From the NCBI GenBank assembly GCA_942159475.1, contig OW804097.1, positions 9,798,202-9,862,201 of the forward strand: a stretch of 64,000 bases of DNA, read 5' to 3'. How positions within the stretch are numbered: the first letter of the stretch is position 1; the number at the start of each line of letters is the position of its first letter. A model generated the notes under the pieces. It ran no database searches and was not told the DNA's origin. It saw only the letters and a program-made list of their open reading frames with translations. Below, piece after piece: positions 1-9,698 of the stretch. A program made the position numbers and the translations under genes. The stretch is from Sthenelais limicola. Taxonomy: Eukaryota; Annelida; Polychaeta; Phyllodocida; Sigalionidae.

Positions 1-243
1 TAGTTTTCTTGCATTCAAAGGTCTAATTTGAGGTGTTCAACCAGACAGCAGATGAACTTTAGGGGAAAAAATGTGGCAGTAAAATTGTGAATCTTTGGGC
101 AAAAAAATAAACTGGCAAACTGCTAGAGTAGACGACCTCAATGTGCATCAAATGCTCAAGTTTCAGACAAATGCAATCAACAGATCTACAAGAAATCACT
201 CTCGGCAGTGAAAAACGTCTGAACCCTGAGTGAGTGAGTGAGA

Positions 244-395
244 TTGGTTGCTTTACACCCTTATCAACACATTGAAGGTTATATCAAGGGCGGGAGAGCT
301 GAGAGGGAGTGAGTGGGTGAAATTGGTTGCTTTACGCCCTTATCAACACATTGAAGGTTATATCAAGGGCAGGAGAGCTGAGAGGGAGGCAGTTT
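244..395. repeat. 76-bp direct duplication
   Basis: A segment beginning ATTGGTTGCTTTACACCC is present twice in tandem (about 244-319 and 320-395) with only a few differences. It leads straight into the 72-bp minisatellite. A diverged relative of this stretch lies near 9940-9970, downstream of the third zinc-finger gene, so it belongs to the flank duplicated with those genes. Confidence 0.75.
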
Positions 396-665
396 ATGAT
401 CATACCCAGGAAATAGAGAAAGAGAAGAAGGTAGAGAGAGACAAGGAAAAGAGACAGAAAGCACTTTATGGTCTTACCCAGGAAATAGAGATAGAGAAGA
501 AGGTAGAGAGAGACAAGGAAAAGAGACAGAAAGCACTTTATGGTCTTACCCAGGAAATAGAGATAGAGAAGAAGGTAGAGAGAGACAAGGAAAAGAGACA
601 GAAAGCACTTTATGGTCTTACCAAGGAAATAGAGATAGAGAAGAAGGGAGAGAGAGACAGAGAAA
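395..665. repeat. 72-bp purine-rich minisatellite
   Basis: The motif GCACTTTATGGTCTTACCC recurs at 461, 533 and 605, a period of exactly 72 bp, with about 3.7 copies. Because 72 is a multiple of three, it produces an open frame on both strands. The plus frame would be a 24-residue charged repeat rich in E and K. No splice signals, start context or homology support a protein, so I read the frame as a by-product of the repeat. Confidence 0.8.
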
Positions 666-923
666 ATGTCTGAACCCTGGGTTTGTAAGATATTTTTCTG
701 ACTATTAAAAGTTGATAAAAACAATAAAAAGGTCTACTTGTTTATCTAATATCAAGTACCAGCTTAATAATAACACTAGGGCGTTTTATGCCAAGATGAA
801 CACAAACATAAGTAATTATAAAAAGAGTTTGTTGGTCTGAGTACCTCAGACCAACACCTCACCATGATTATAATATCATAATATAGGCCTACAGTACAAC
901 AGGGCTACAGATTGTGCTACCTT
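666..923. other. Downstream flank of the first zinc-finger gene
   Basis: No gene seen. The stretch around 780-880 (AACACAAACATAAGTAATTA, then GTACCTCAGACCAACA) recurs in diverged form at about 9970-10070, downstream of the third zinc-finger gene. This shows that the duplicated block included 3' flanking DNA. Confidence 0.5.
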
Positions 924-2699
924 CTAGTCACATATTTTCTTTATACCTCTTCCTTCCTTAGGCTCCTTATGTATGTTATGTACTCTTTTTGAGTGTCTTC
1001 TTATGGCCCTAGCATCTCTTGCCCTATAGTCACACTGAGTACATTTATGAGGCTTTTCACTAGTATGGGTTTTCTTGTGTCTTTTCATGGTTGCATTCAC
1101 ACTTGACCTATAGTCACACAGGTTACATTTATAAGGCTTTTCCCCGGTATGTGTTCTCATGTGATTTTTCAGGTACCGGGATTTTATTGTTGTATAGTCA
1201 CATTCAGTACATTTAAAAGGCCTTTCTCCAGTATGAGTTCTCATATGATCCTTAAGGCTTCCAAAGTGTGCTGTCTTATAGTCACACTGAGAACATTTAT
1301 AAGGCATTTCCCCAGTATGAGTTCTCATGTGATACTTCAGGTGCCTTGCCTCTAGTCCCCTATAGTCACAAAGGGTACATTTATGAGGCCTTTCACCAAT
1401 ATGTCTTCTCATGTGTTCCCCCAGAGCTCCAGCCTGTTTTGCCCTATAGTCACACTCAGTACATTTATATGGCTTTTCATCAGTATGTGTTCTTATGTGA
1501 TTCCTCATGGCTTCAGGCCAAGCTGACCTATGATCACACAGTGGACATTTATGAGGCTTTTCCCCAGTGTGCACTCTCATATGTCGTGTCAGGTTTTCAA
1601 CCTTTGTAAGTGCAAGTCCACATACAGTGCAAACATAAGGCCTTTCCCCAGTGTGTTTCCTCATATGTAACTTCAGGTGTGCAGTCACTGTTGTCCCATA
1701 GTCACACTCAGTACATTTATAAGGTTTTTCTGCCAAATGTTTCTTAACATGATTTCTCAGAAGTCCTGCCCGTGTTGCCTTATAGTCACACTCAGTACAT
1801 TTATATGGCTTTTCTCCAGTATGTGTTCTCAGGTGATTCTGCAAGCGTCCAGCTTGTACTGTCCTATAGTCACACACAGTACATTTGAAAGGCTTTTCCC
1901 CAGTATGCGTCATCATGTGTGTCTTCAGGTTTCCAGCATATGATGTCCTATAGTCACACACAGTACATTTATAAGGCCGTTCTCCAGTATGTGTTCTTAT
2001 GTGAATCCTCAGGCGACTAGCATTGTCTACAGTATAGTCACACAGAATACAATAATAAGCTTGTTCTCTTGAATGACTTTTCTTTTGATTCCTCAAACAT
2101 GATGCTGCCCGACTGTTATATAAACTACTTTCCTGTTTCCCTTTGTCCCGGTGAAAGACCAAATGTTTATGTAAACTACTGTGCCTTGTAAACCCTTCAA
2201 CACACACACTACAGTTGTGTAGTTTCTCCCCTGTGTGAGCCACATTGTGATGCATTCCAGCTTCTAAAGCATGTGTTCTCATGTGTCTACTCAGGTGGTC
2301 TTTTGTTGCCCTATAGTCACACACAGTACATTTAAATACCCTCTCAGCATGGTGCATTAGCAAATGATCATCTAAATTACTGCTCTCTGTAAATCCTTCA
2401 ACACACACACGACACTCATGTAGTTGTTTTCCTGTATGAGTCACATTGTGATGCATAATATGAAGTGTGATATCAGTAGGTACACAAGTCATGCTTGTAG
2501 CCTTTGCCAGCTGTCCTGTCTCCATGAGTACAGTAGGTACACAAGTCATGCTTGTAGCCTTTGCCAGCTGTCCTGTCTCCATGAGTACAGTAGGTACACA
2601 AGTCATGCTTGTAGCCTTTGCCAGCTGTCCTGTCTCCATGAGTATTGTATGTGCCTTTGCCAGCTGTCCTGTCTCCATGAGTATTGTATGTGCCACCAT
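924..2699 (-). CDS. C2H2 zinc-finger protein, 16 fingers (paralogue 1)
   Basis: A 591-residue protein, probably a nuclear sequence-specific DNA-binding factor. The N-terminus is four copies of a METGQ-containing repeat (residues about 4-75). Three spaced fingers follow (HECRVC..., FKCTVC..., HNCSVC...), then 13 fingers in near-continuous tandem joined by TGEKPYKC-type linkers, and a short basic tail. Finger 2 is one residue short between the second Cys and first His. Between fingers 3 and 4 lies a decayed finger (ESSLYNSRAASCLRN) that has lost both Cys and one His. No KRAB, SCAN, BTB or SET domain is visible. The start was chosen because the ATG is shared by all four paralogues, and the leader upstream ends at a conserved splice acceptor. 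The fingers read CDYRA rather than CGKAF, a style common in invertebrates. The binding target cannot be told from sequence. Confidence 0.88.
   Translation of the reverse strand: MVAHTILMETGQLAKAHTILMETGQLAKATSMTCVPTVLMETGQLAKATSMTCVPTVLMETGQLAKATSMTCVPTDITLHIMHHNVTHTGKQLHECRVCVEGFTESSNLDDHLLMHHAERVFKCTVCDYRATKDHLSRHMRTHALEAGMHHNVAHTGEKLHNCSVCVEGFTRHSSLHKHLVFHRDKGKQESSLYNSRAASCLRNQKKSHSREQAYYCILCDYTVDNASRLRIHIRTHTGERPYKCTVCDYRTSYAGNLKTHMMTHTGEKPFKCTVCDYRTVQAGRLQNHLRTHTGEKPYKCTECDYKATRAGLLRNHVKKHLAEKPYKCTECDYGTTVTAHLKLHMRKHTGERPYVCTVCGLALTKVENLTRHMRVHTGEKPHKCPLCDHRSAWPEAMRNHIRTHTDEKPYKCTECDYRAKQAGALGEHMRRHIGERPHKCTLCDYRGLEARHLKYHMRTHTGEMPYKCSQCDYKTAHFGSLKDHMRTHTGERPFKCTECDYTTIKSRYLKNHMRTHTGEKPYKCNLCDYRSSVNATMKRHKKTHTSEKPHKCTQCDYRARDARAIRRHSKRVHNIHKEPKEGRGIKKICD
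2474..2699 (-). repeat. Coding minisatellite at N-terminus of paralogue 1
   Basis: Tandem units of 57 bp (19 codons, containing METGQ and SMTCVPT) and a shorter 39-bp variant lacking the SMTCV part; METGQ occurs four times. All units are multiples of three, so copy number changes keep the zinc-finger frame. The repeat is also open in other frames on both strands, which creates several shadow open frames here. Confidence 0.85.
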
Positions 2700-2755
2700 C
2701 CAAGATTCTAATGTGTAAAGTTGTGCCCAAACATCACACTCCTACATCTGATACC
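2700..2755 (-). promoter_or_regulatory. 5' leader with splice acceptor and start-stop uORF
   Basis: On the minus strand a TTTTCAG acceptor ends at 2756, and the exon starts GGTATCAG. Within it ATG is followed at once by TAG (2742-2747), about 42 nt before the main ATG. The same layout exists in all four paralogues. Upstream non-coding exon(s) must exist but I cannot place them. Confidence 0.6.
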
Positions 2756-2759
2756 CTGA

Positions 2760-3554
2760 AAATAAGTAGAGTTGATTAGTTTACATCACAATTTACATTA
2801 CTACTGTGACAGTAGTTGAAGTTAATGAGCTACTAGCATGAAGAACACGTTTCACTGCCTTATTGTGTATGTATTTATGTTCAGGACTGGCCCACACATG
2901 AATATGAACATGGAAAATTAACTGGGCAGCAACCAAAATAAAAGCGAGCCCGGGTAATTTGGGAAGTTAAAACTGTGGCGGGCAGTAATAACCACTTATG
3001 GTACAAGGTTTGGAGTGCAGCAGAAATGAAGAACAAGTTTGGAGGCAGAGTGAAGCAACACAAGGCCAAAGGCTGCGTGTTGTATCACCACCTGAAAAGA
3101 GTTCTTCATATTGCGCATAGAACGAGTACCATACTTTATTATGTGACTAATATGTTGTAAAAAGTAATTATTTCCCTTCTTTTTTGATGTTTTCATACCG
3201 AAATGCGTTGCTTTCAAGGTGAGTGTTCCATATGAAAGCAACAACCAGCACATTCATAGGCCCTACTTGTAGCTCTGTAGGCTTATGGGCAATTTTAAAA
3301 TGAAAACAAACAACAGAATATGAGGAAACATTTAATTTACATTGATAAAACATGATGCACTTGTAGATATGACTGTCCTCTTTCTGTAGATATTTTCATT
3401 GTGTGGATTATCACAAGAGCAAACACGAGAAACAATCGTCGATAAAAGTTTATTGTTTTTTTATCGTGCCTGTGGCGTGATGTCATAAAAAAAGTCCCCG
3501 CGATGTAGGACTAGTTCTTCATCACATTACAGATGTAGAACTCCTGGTTGTAGA
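2760..3554. other. Intergenic, no gene recognised
   Basis: The open frames here (about 2880-3350) are short, on both strands, and lack recognisable domains. I see no convincing gene or named repeat. Confidence 0.4.
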
Positions 3555-3704
3555 ATGCACATATACTAAATAGAGAGAATGGAACGAGTGGCGCATAATC
3601 GAAAAATTTATTGGACGAGATTCCTCCGCAGGAGCGCGATGCCATAGGCAGAGTTCTCCTGCAGAGGAATCAAGTCCCTGACTCTCTATTTAGTATATGT
3701 GCAT
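3555..3704. repeat. 150-bp nested foldback element
   Basis: Perfect 23-bp terminal inverted repeats (3555-3577 and 3682-3704, core GCACATATACTAAATAGAG) enclose a second inverted pair, GATTCCTCCGCAGGAG against CTCCTGCAGAGGAATC with one mismatch. The whole unit can fold into a long imperfect hairpin. It is likely a MITE; no clear target duplication was seen. Confidence 0.7.
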
Positions 3705-4474
3705 AAAATTTGATCATATATGTCATCAGATATCACTGAAAAAATATTAAAGAAGTCTCAGAGAACCCTGCTGCCCCGCTGACAGCCCAGTTAATAGGCC
3801 TACAACGGTGCCCACTGTGTGATCATGCAGTCTATATTCAGGCCTACTGATATTGTTGAATTAAAATGTTCATATCGCGGCCATTTCTTGAGCATTAATA
3901 AAACTTATATCATTCGATAGAGAATTTAATGCTATATTTAATGACGTGGTTTTTATTATGTATTTCAATAATCATAATACCAGAATCACGGGTGGATTTT
4001 CAATCGCGGGGATTTGTTTACATGCTTCGCGGAGAGCCAAAGCTCTGCGAAGCATATTAACAGAGCTATTTTTAGACAACTACATTTTTATAGTACGCGT
4101 ACTATATGAATATTTTTATAGCACTCCACTTATAGCACCTCTCATATAGCATGCGCATATAATAGAAATAATAGTATTGTTAAAGGGAAGATAGGTAAAT
4201 GGGTATATTAAAGACTCAACAAGATCAATTCTAGAACTAGTATATTTTATTAGGGACACATTAGGGCCCTTTTATGTGTGTTATATAGAGAGGTAGAACA
4301 TTACATACATACAACATACATACAACATACAGCAATAATCTACATACACCCACTCACTTAGTTCAAATTTTCTGTTCTCAAGTTGGTTGTGACAAGAAGT
4401 TAACTGGACTTTCTTAAAGTATTTAAATTCATGACCAGTTTTCCCCTAGCTCTGCTCTCCTCCCTCACCCATAT
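3705..4474. other. Intergenic, AT-rich
   Basis: No gene seen. There is a short run of TACA-rich microsatellite near 4300-4330. Confidence 0.4.
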
Positions 4475-4709
4475 AGGTCAGATTTTCAGAAAATGTACTA
4501 TTCACCCTCACCAATCCTTTCAAATAACCCAAATATCACACGAAAATAAAGCTCAAAATACAGTTTAACCTAACCAAACAGATTGCTAGGGTCAATGCTA
4601 TACTGAATATACTCGAATTTACATAGTATTGACCAAATTGCAGCCTAATTTAGCAGAATTTACTAAATGTATACAGCAGCCGATTGTACATTTTCGGGAA
4701 ATCTGACCC
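4475..4709 (+). mobile_element. MITE-1 copy 1 (full length)
   Basis: About 235 bp with family termini (A)GGTCAGATTTTCAG and AAATCTGACCC, flanked by a 4-bp direct repeat ATAT (4471-4474, 4710-4713). The interior has the family landmarks CAACCTAACC-like, GATTGCTAG and CTAATTTAGCAGAA. No coding capacity. Confidence 0.85.
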
Positions 4710-4840
4710 ATATAGGAAGCAGTGGCCAGACCGTTCCATGCATACATCTCCTCACACATACTTGAATGGCAGGGTCTGTTTTACACAATATGCCAAGTAC
4801 TAGAATTACCGGGGACACTTAGTGGGTGATGGAATTACAT

Positions 4841-5075
4841 GGGTCAGATTTTCAGAAAATGTACAATTCAACTTCACCAATCCTCTCAAATAACTCAAAT
4901 TTCAGACTAAAATAAAGTTCAAAATACAGTTCAACCTAACCAAACAGATTGCTAGAATCAATGCAATGTAGAATATACTCGAATTTACTTAGTATTGACG
5001 AAATTGCAGCTTAATTTAGCAGAATTTACTAAATGTGTACAGCGGCCAATTGTACATTTTCTTGAAATCTGACCC
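4841..5075 (+). mobile_element. MITE-1 copy 2 (full length)
   Basis: Starts GGGTCAGATTTTCAG and ends AAATCTGACCC; flanked by the perfect 4-bp direct repeat ACAT (4837-4840, 5076-5079). Only about 130 bp from copy 1 and same orientation. Confidence 0.88.
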
Positions 5076-5669
5076 ACATACATCTCCCAGCTGGGAAAAC
5101 TAGTGGTGTGAGTCTCACCTCCAGCTAAGACTTTCCTTTAAAATGACCCAACATGAATCTGTTCTTTACAATGTACTGTATTTGTAATTATGTAGCTTCA
5201 AGAGGTGGAGGTGGATCTACTTTAGTTTCCAACACCAATTCAGCTACTTTTGGATACTTTCTCCATTGTGGCATGTACCAGTAACCTAGTTGATATCCCA
5301 TAAGGGTCCACAAGGTTTTTTTTTAAAGATTTTTATTGCATACAATTTCGTGGACAAGTCCCGATATTTTCATGCAATACAAATAAATATTCAAAAAGTA
5401 TCAATATTGTTGTACAGAAACTATAAGTTTTGCATAATAATCTTAGAAAATAAGTAAGTTTTTAACATTAATCATCCAGGTTTTTAAGGAAAATGAACAC
5501 ATCAGATACTCTCTTCGAGCTCAATAACCCAATACAATATAGTATACAAAAGGTAATTCAAATACTTTTTTTATACCTGGTTTAGTTTACCCCACGGTGG
5601 TCTTCCGCAATTACCTGAGAGGAGGAGCTAGGTGATACTGCAGTTATGACTGAGTTTGGAGCTACAACA
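5076..5669. other. Intergenic with possible retroposon tail
   Basis: No gene seen. A T-run at about 5317-5330 followed by AAAGATTTTTATTGCATAC resembles the reversed 3' tail of a LINE, like the one at 45375, but no coding remnant or target duplication was found. Confidence 0.35.
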
Positions 5670-5903
5670 GGGTCAAGTCACCAGAAAATGTACAAGCGGC
5701 CTTCATCAATTCTCTCAAATAACCCAAATTTAAGAAGAAAATCAGGTTCAAAATACAGTTCAACATAACCAGACAGATTTATTGAATGAATACAATACAG
5801 AATACACTCAGATATACTCAGTATTTATCATTTTCACTGTAATTTAGCAGAAATTGATAGATGTGTAGAAATGTAGATTGTGCATTTTCTGAAAATCTGA
5901 CCC
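5670..5903 (+). mobile_element. MITE-1 copy 3 (diverged)
   Basis: Starts GGGTCAAGTCACCAG and ends GAAAATCTGACCC. The interior is diverged (CAACATAACCAGACAG), and no matching flanking repeat remains. Confidence 0.75.
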
Positions 5904-6102
5904 ATCATGTCATCCATGCCAGTGACCAGCACTTTAGACTACTCCCCCACATCCACTGCTGCTTGTCTTATCTCATCATCCATGCCTGGCATGACGGAGG
6001 ACATCATGTCTTTTATTGATTTACATCTTGATCTAAGTGCATCTGATTGCACCCACAACAATAGTTTTCCATTAAATTAAAATTAAAACTATCAACTGTT
6101 CA
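5904..6102. other. Intergenic, short
   Basis: No gene or repeat recognised. Confidence 0.3.
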
Positions 6103-6476
6103 CCACAGGCTAAAGATAGGTGATTGTTGGTCCCCATAAGAGAAGGAAAATGTGTTGGAACTTTTGTTGCTATTTCGGTTTATGTCCTGTCAAACTTTTG
6201 CCCCAGAAGTTGCTCGAGTTGCTTGTTGCGATCGACCATGAACAAATGCAGGTGTGTCAGTCATACACAACATACCACTCATCCCTTTTTCTATTTTGTA
6301 AAACACATGTCTTTTTGTCTTAATATAGAAAAACAGCTGCATGTATACATGGATCATTGTAAGGACCGACTGGCAGAGCAAAAGGTTGACAGGGCATTAC
6401 CATAAATAGTATTAGAATTTCACAGATTTAAACTGGGTCTTATGGGGACCAACAATCACATATCTTTAGCCTGTGG
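6103..6476. mobile_element. MITE with CCACAGGCTAAAG termini
   Basis: 374 bp with roughly 38-bp terminal inverted repeats: CCACAGGCTAAAGATA then GATTGTTGGTCCCC at the left, and the reverse complement at the right ending TTTAGCCTGTGG. A second, 3'-truncated copy lies at 44183-44399. The open frames inside (starting near 6120) have no homology that I recognise. Confidence 0.8.
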
Positions 6477-6702
6477 ACATTAGCATAGCTAAAGTTTTAT
6501 TGAGTGGATGTAGATAAGTCTAGGAGAAAATGTCACAAATAATTTTGAGGAGCTATATTAATCACTGTCTACCGACAGGTATCCAGGTAAACAATGTTTG
6601 GTGCAATTGTAGCAACCCAGGAGTCAATACCATATAATTATTACAAAAATAATGTATCCTTATTCAATGGGCAATAAATAACAGCTGTACCATTTGGTCA
6701 CT
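6477..6702. other. Downstream flank of paralogue 2
   Basis: No additional gene. It probably holds the 3' UTR of the zinc-finger gene. AATAAT-type motifs are present, but I saw no clear AATAAA in antisense. Confidence 0.3.
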
Positions 6703-8400
6703 TTAGACTGTAACCATTGGGTTTTTAATAATCTTATGTACTGCTTTCAAGTGTCTCCTTATGGCTCCAGCCTCTTTTGCCCTATAATTACACTGAGTAC
6801 ATTTATGAGGCTTTTCACTAGTATGAGTTTTCTTGTGTCGTCTCAAGGTCCCGGCTATACTTGCCCTATAGTCGCATAGGTTACATTTATACGGTCTTTC
6901 TCCAGTATGTGTTCTCATGTGATTCCTTAGGTTTTTAGCTCTTGCTGCTGTATAGTCACACTCATTACATTTAAAAGGCCTTTCTCCAGTATGAGTTCTT
7001 AAATGATCCTTCAGGCTTGCAATGTGTGCCGTCTTATAGTCACACTCAGTACATTTATAAGGCATTTCCCCAGTATGAGTTCTCATGTGATACTTCAGGT
7101 GCCTTGCCTCTAGTCCCCTATAGTCACAAAGGGTACATTTATGAGGCTTTTCACCAATATGTCTTCTCATGTGTTCTCCCAAAGCTCCAGCCTGTTTTGT
7201 CCTATAGTCACACTCAGTACATTTATAAGGCTTTTCTTCAGTATGTATTAACATGTGGTTTCTTAGTGCTGCAGGCCATGCTGACCTATGATCACACAGC
7301 GGACATTTATGAGGCTTTTCTCCAGTATGCACTCGCATGTGTCGTGTCAGATTTTCTACTCTTGTTAGTGCAAGTCCACATACAGTACAAACATAAGGCT
7401 TCTCCCCAGTGTGTTTCCTCATATGTACTTTCATATGTGCAGTTAATGTTGTCTCATAGTCACACACAGTACATTTATAAGGTTTTTCTGCCAAATGTTT
7501 CTTAACATGATTTCTCAGAAGTCCTGCCTGTCCTGCCCTATAGTCACACTCAGTACATTTATATGGCTTTTCTCCAGTATGTGTTCTCATGTGATTCTGC
7601 AAGCGTCCAGCTTGTGCTGTCCTATAGTCACACTCAGTACATTTGAAAGGCTTTTCCCCAGTGTGCGTTCTCATGTGTATCTTCAGGGCTCCAGATTGGT
7701 TGGCCCTATAGTTACAAACAGTACATTTATAAGGTCTTTCTCCAGTATGTGTTCTTATATGAATCCTCAGGCGTCTAGCATCATCTGCAGTATAGTCACA
7801 CAGAATACAATAATAAGCCCGTTCTCTTGAATGGTTATTCTTTTGATTCTTCGAAAATGAGGCTGCCCTACAGTCATATAAATTAGATCCCTGTTTCCCT
7901 TTCTCCCTGTGAAAGACCAAATGTTTATGTAAACTACTGCGCCTTGTAAACCCTTGAACACACTCACTACACTTGTGTAGTTTCTCCCCTGTGTGAGCCA
8001 CATTGTGATGCATTCCAGCTTCTACAGTATGTGTTCTCATATGTCTACTCAGAAGAGCTTTTGTTGCCCTATAGTCACACACAGTACATTTAAATACCTT
8101 CTCAGCGTGGTACATTAGCAAATGTTCATCTAAACTACTGCTCTCTGTACATCCTTCAACACACACACTACACTCCTGTAGTTGTTCTCCTGTATGAGTC
8201 ACATTGTGATGCATAATATGAAGTCTGATATCAGTAGGTACACAAGTCATGCTTGTAGCCTTTGCCAGCTGTCCTGTCTCCATGAGTACAGTAGGTACAC
8301 AAGTCATGCTTGTAGCCTTTGCCAGCTGTCCTGTCTCCATGAGTACAGTATGTGCCTTTGCCAGCTGTCCTGTCTCCATGAGTATTGTATGTGTCACCAT
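6703..8400 (-). CDS. C2H2 zinc-finger protein, 16 fingers (paralogue 2)
   Basis: 565 residues with the same plan as paralogue 1: three N-terminal METGQ repeat units, three spaced fingers, one decayed finger (GSNLYDCRAASFSKNQ), then a 13-finger array and a short tail. Finger order matches paralogue 1 one to one; for example finger 9 is the unusual CGLALT finger and finger 12 has helix LEARHLKY. Several helices differ at the DNA-contact positions (-1, 2, 3, 6): finger 5 reads Q,G,A,I here against Y,G,N,T in paralogue 1, and finger 14 reads R,K,N,N against K,R,Y,N. The two probably prefer different DNA sites. Start by homology with the shared leader; Kozak context is modest. Likely a nuclear regulator; target unknown. 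Confidence 0.88.
   Translation of the reverse strand: MVTHTILMETGQLAKAHTVLMETGQLAKATSMTCVPTVLMETGQLAKATSMTCVPTDIRLHIMHHNVTHTGEQLQECSVCVEGCTESSSLDEHLLMYHAEKVFKCTVCDYRATKALLSRHMRTHTVEAGMHHNVAHTGEKLHKCSECVQGFTRRSSLHKHLVFHREKGKQGSNLYDCRAASFSKNQKNNHSRERAYYCILCDYTADDARRLRIHIRTHTGERPYKCTVCNYRANQSGALKIHMRTHTGEKPFKCTECDYRTAQAGRLQNHMRTHTGEKPYKCTECDYRAGQAGLLRNHVKKHLAEKPYKCTVCDYETTLTAHMKVHMRKHTGEKPYVCTVCGLALTRVENLTRHMRVHTGEKPHKCPLCDHRSAWPAALRNHMLIHTEEKPYKCTECDYRTKQAGALGEHMRRHIGEKPHKCTLCDYRGLEARHLKYHMRTHTGEMPYKCTECDYKTAHIASLKDHLRTHTGERPFKCNECDYTAARAKNLRNHMRTHTGERPYKCNLCDYRASIAGTLRRHKKTHTSEKPHKCTQCNYRAKEAGAIRRHLKAVHKIIKNPMVTV
8235..8400 (-). repeat. Coding minisatellite at N-terminus of paralogue 2
   Basis: Three METGQ units: one 39-bp type and two 57-bp type. 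Confidence 0.85.
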
Positions 8401-8456
8401 CCAAGATTCTAATGTGTAAAGTTGTGCCCAAACCTCACACTCCTACATCTGATACC
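8401..8456 (-). promoter_or_regulatory. 5' leader with splice acceptor and start-stop uORF
   Basis: The acceptor TTTGCAG is followed by the exon start at 8456 (GGTATCAG). The uORF ATG-TAG lies at 8443-8448. It is nearly identical to the leaders of paralogues 3 and 4. Confidence 0.6.
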
Positions 8457-9510
8457 CTGCAAATATATATATATAGAGTTGATTAGTTTACAATTAAAAT
8501 TACATGACAATTTTGTGTACTTGAAATGATAGCTAATAGCATGAAGATATTTCCTTAGCCTGGTTCCACCTAATATGGCCTTCAGCACCAATTAGAGTAC
8601 TTTACAGAAAAACATTTTCCCCCAATATTCCAATTGCCGGAAAAAAGCTATTTCTTAGGTCTAGGGTTAGGGTTATGGCTATGTTTAGCAGGGCCCGGGG
8701 CAACTAAAAAATGTCTCTGGGCAATTAAGATTTAATATTAGTTGCCCAATTGTGCAAGTGAAAATCTGTACGGCGCGATTTCAAACCACTGTTGTGATGT
8801 CTACTTACAATGAAACAAGATATATAGAGATCAGTGTGGTTTCGTTTATAATTCTGCAAATAAATTTGGGCGAGTGAAAAATGATGTCGGGCAAGTAAAT
8901 CTTGGCTGCCACTTTCCCAATGTGCAAGTGAAGTGGGTAGATCTTTTCAAGCCTTGGTTAGCATCCATTTCCACTTACTGGATTAACATTGCTGGTAACT
9001 AGCTGTAATTTCTGCATAGTAGAATAATTGTCGGACAATGTTTTCCACCAACTACTTTACTTGGCGCTAAAAGTCGTATTACTGAACTGGAACTGCCACA
9101 CATTAATGTGAACATGGAGAATCAACTGGGATTATCAAATCACATAAAAAATGATTATCAAATATGGTTTGGTGATAGTGACAGTTGTATGTCAGAAATT
9201 AAACTAAAAAATAGAAGAACGACAAATTCATCAATCAGTCAAAAGGCGATTGAAATAGGGGACAAGTTTATAATTTTTTTCCAAGAATTGTTCCACCTAA
9301 ATGTATATAAAAACGATTAATTGCAGTCATTGCATTATGAGCTGATTCCATCAATTGTGAGGTAGTAATGTAGAAATGATGAGAGAGTCATTTGTTCTGT
9401 TTGTATTCTTTATTGACCCTCGCTCTGAGGAAGCTTCGGTGCAACATGGTTTATGTATGGTTACAAGGGGCAAATAATAACATTAACTAACCTTCCCTTG
9501 GTTATCATTT
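8457..9510. other. Intergenic with GGGCAACT-type repeat fragments
   Basis: No gene. The stretch 8690-8950 has GGGCAACTAAAAAATG and GGGCAAGTAAATC motifs related to fragments near 25880-25950, 26580-26650, 33905-33985 and 50640-50700. A short GGGTTAGGG motif at 8666 is too short to call telomeric. Confidence 0.4.
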
Positions 9511-9698
9511 GGGTAAGATTTTCAGAAAATGTACAATTGGCTGCAATTTGGTCAATTCTAGAATATTGGGCATTGCATTGACTCTAGCAATCTGTTTGGT
9601 TAGGTTGAACTGTATTTTGAACTTTATTTTCAGCTGAAATTTGGGTTATTTGAAAGGATTGGTGAAGGTGAATTGTTCATTTTCTGAAAATCTAATCC
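9511..9698 (+). mobile_element. MITE-1 copy 4 (shortened)
   Basis: Starts GGGTAAGATTTTCAG and ends GAAAATCTAATCC, with 4-bp direct repeat ATTT on both sides (9507-9510, 9699-9702). It is 188 bp, so about 45 bp of the interior is missing; the interior reads in the opposite orientation to copies 1-2 (GGTTAGGTTGAACTG). Confidence 0.82.

Noticed and set aside
248..724. Charged repeat protein or its antisense, hydrophobic partner
   Set aside because: It coincides exactly with a 72-bp minisatellite and has no start context, splice sites or homology.
1149..1943. Plus-strand open frames opposite the zinc-finger arrays (also 7017-7830, 11281-12286, 23506-24861), with a repeating YSHTQYIYKAF-type pattern
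   Set aside because: They are the antisense of the repeated TGEKPYKC linker and finger codons, with no independent signals.
2474..2699. CRISPR-like array
   Set aside because: Units are directly adjacent coding repeats without unique spacers, in a eukaryotic genome.
2424..2730. Repeat-containing open frames on both strands over the zinc-finger N-termini (also 8182-8431 and 25219-25747)
   Set aside because: They arise because the 57-bp and 39-bp units are multiples of three and lack stops in several frames.
8660..8685. Telomere-like GGGTTAGGG motif (also 51165-51180)
   Set aside because: Fewer than three units; expected by chance or as part of small duplications.
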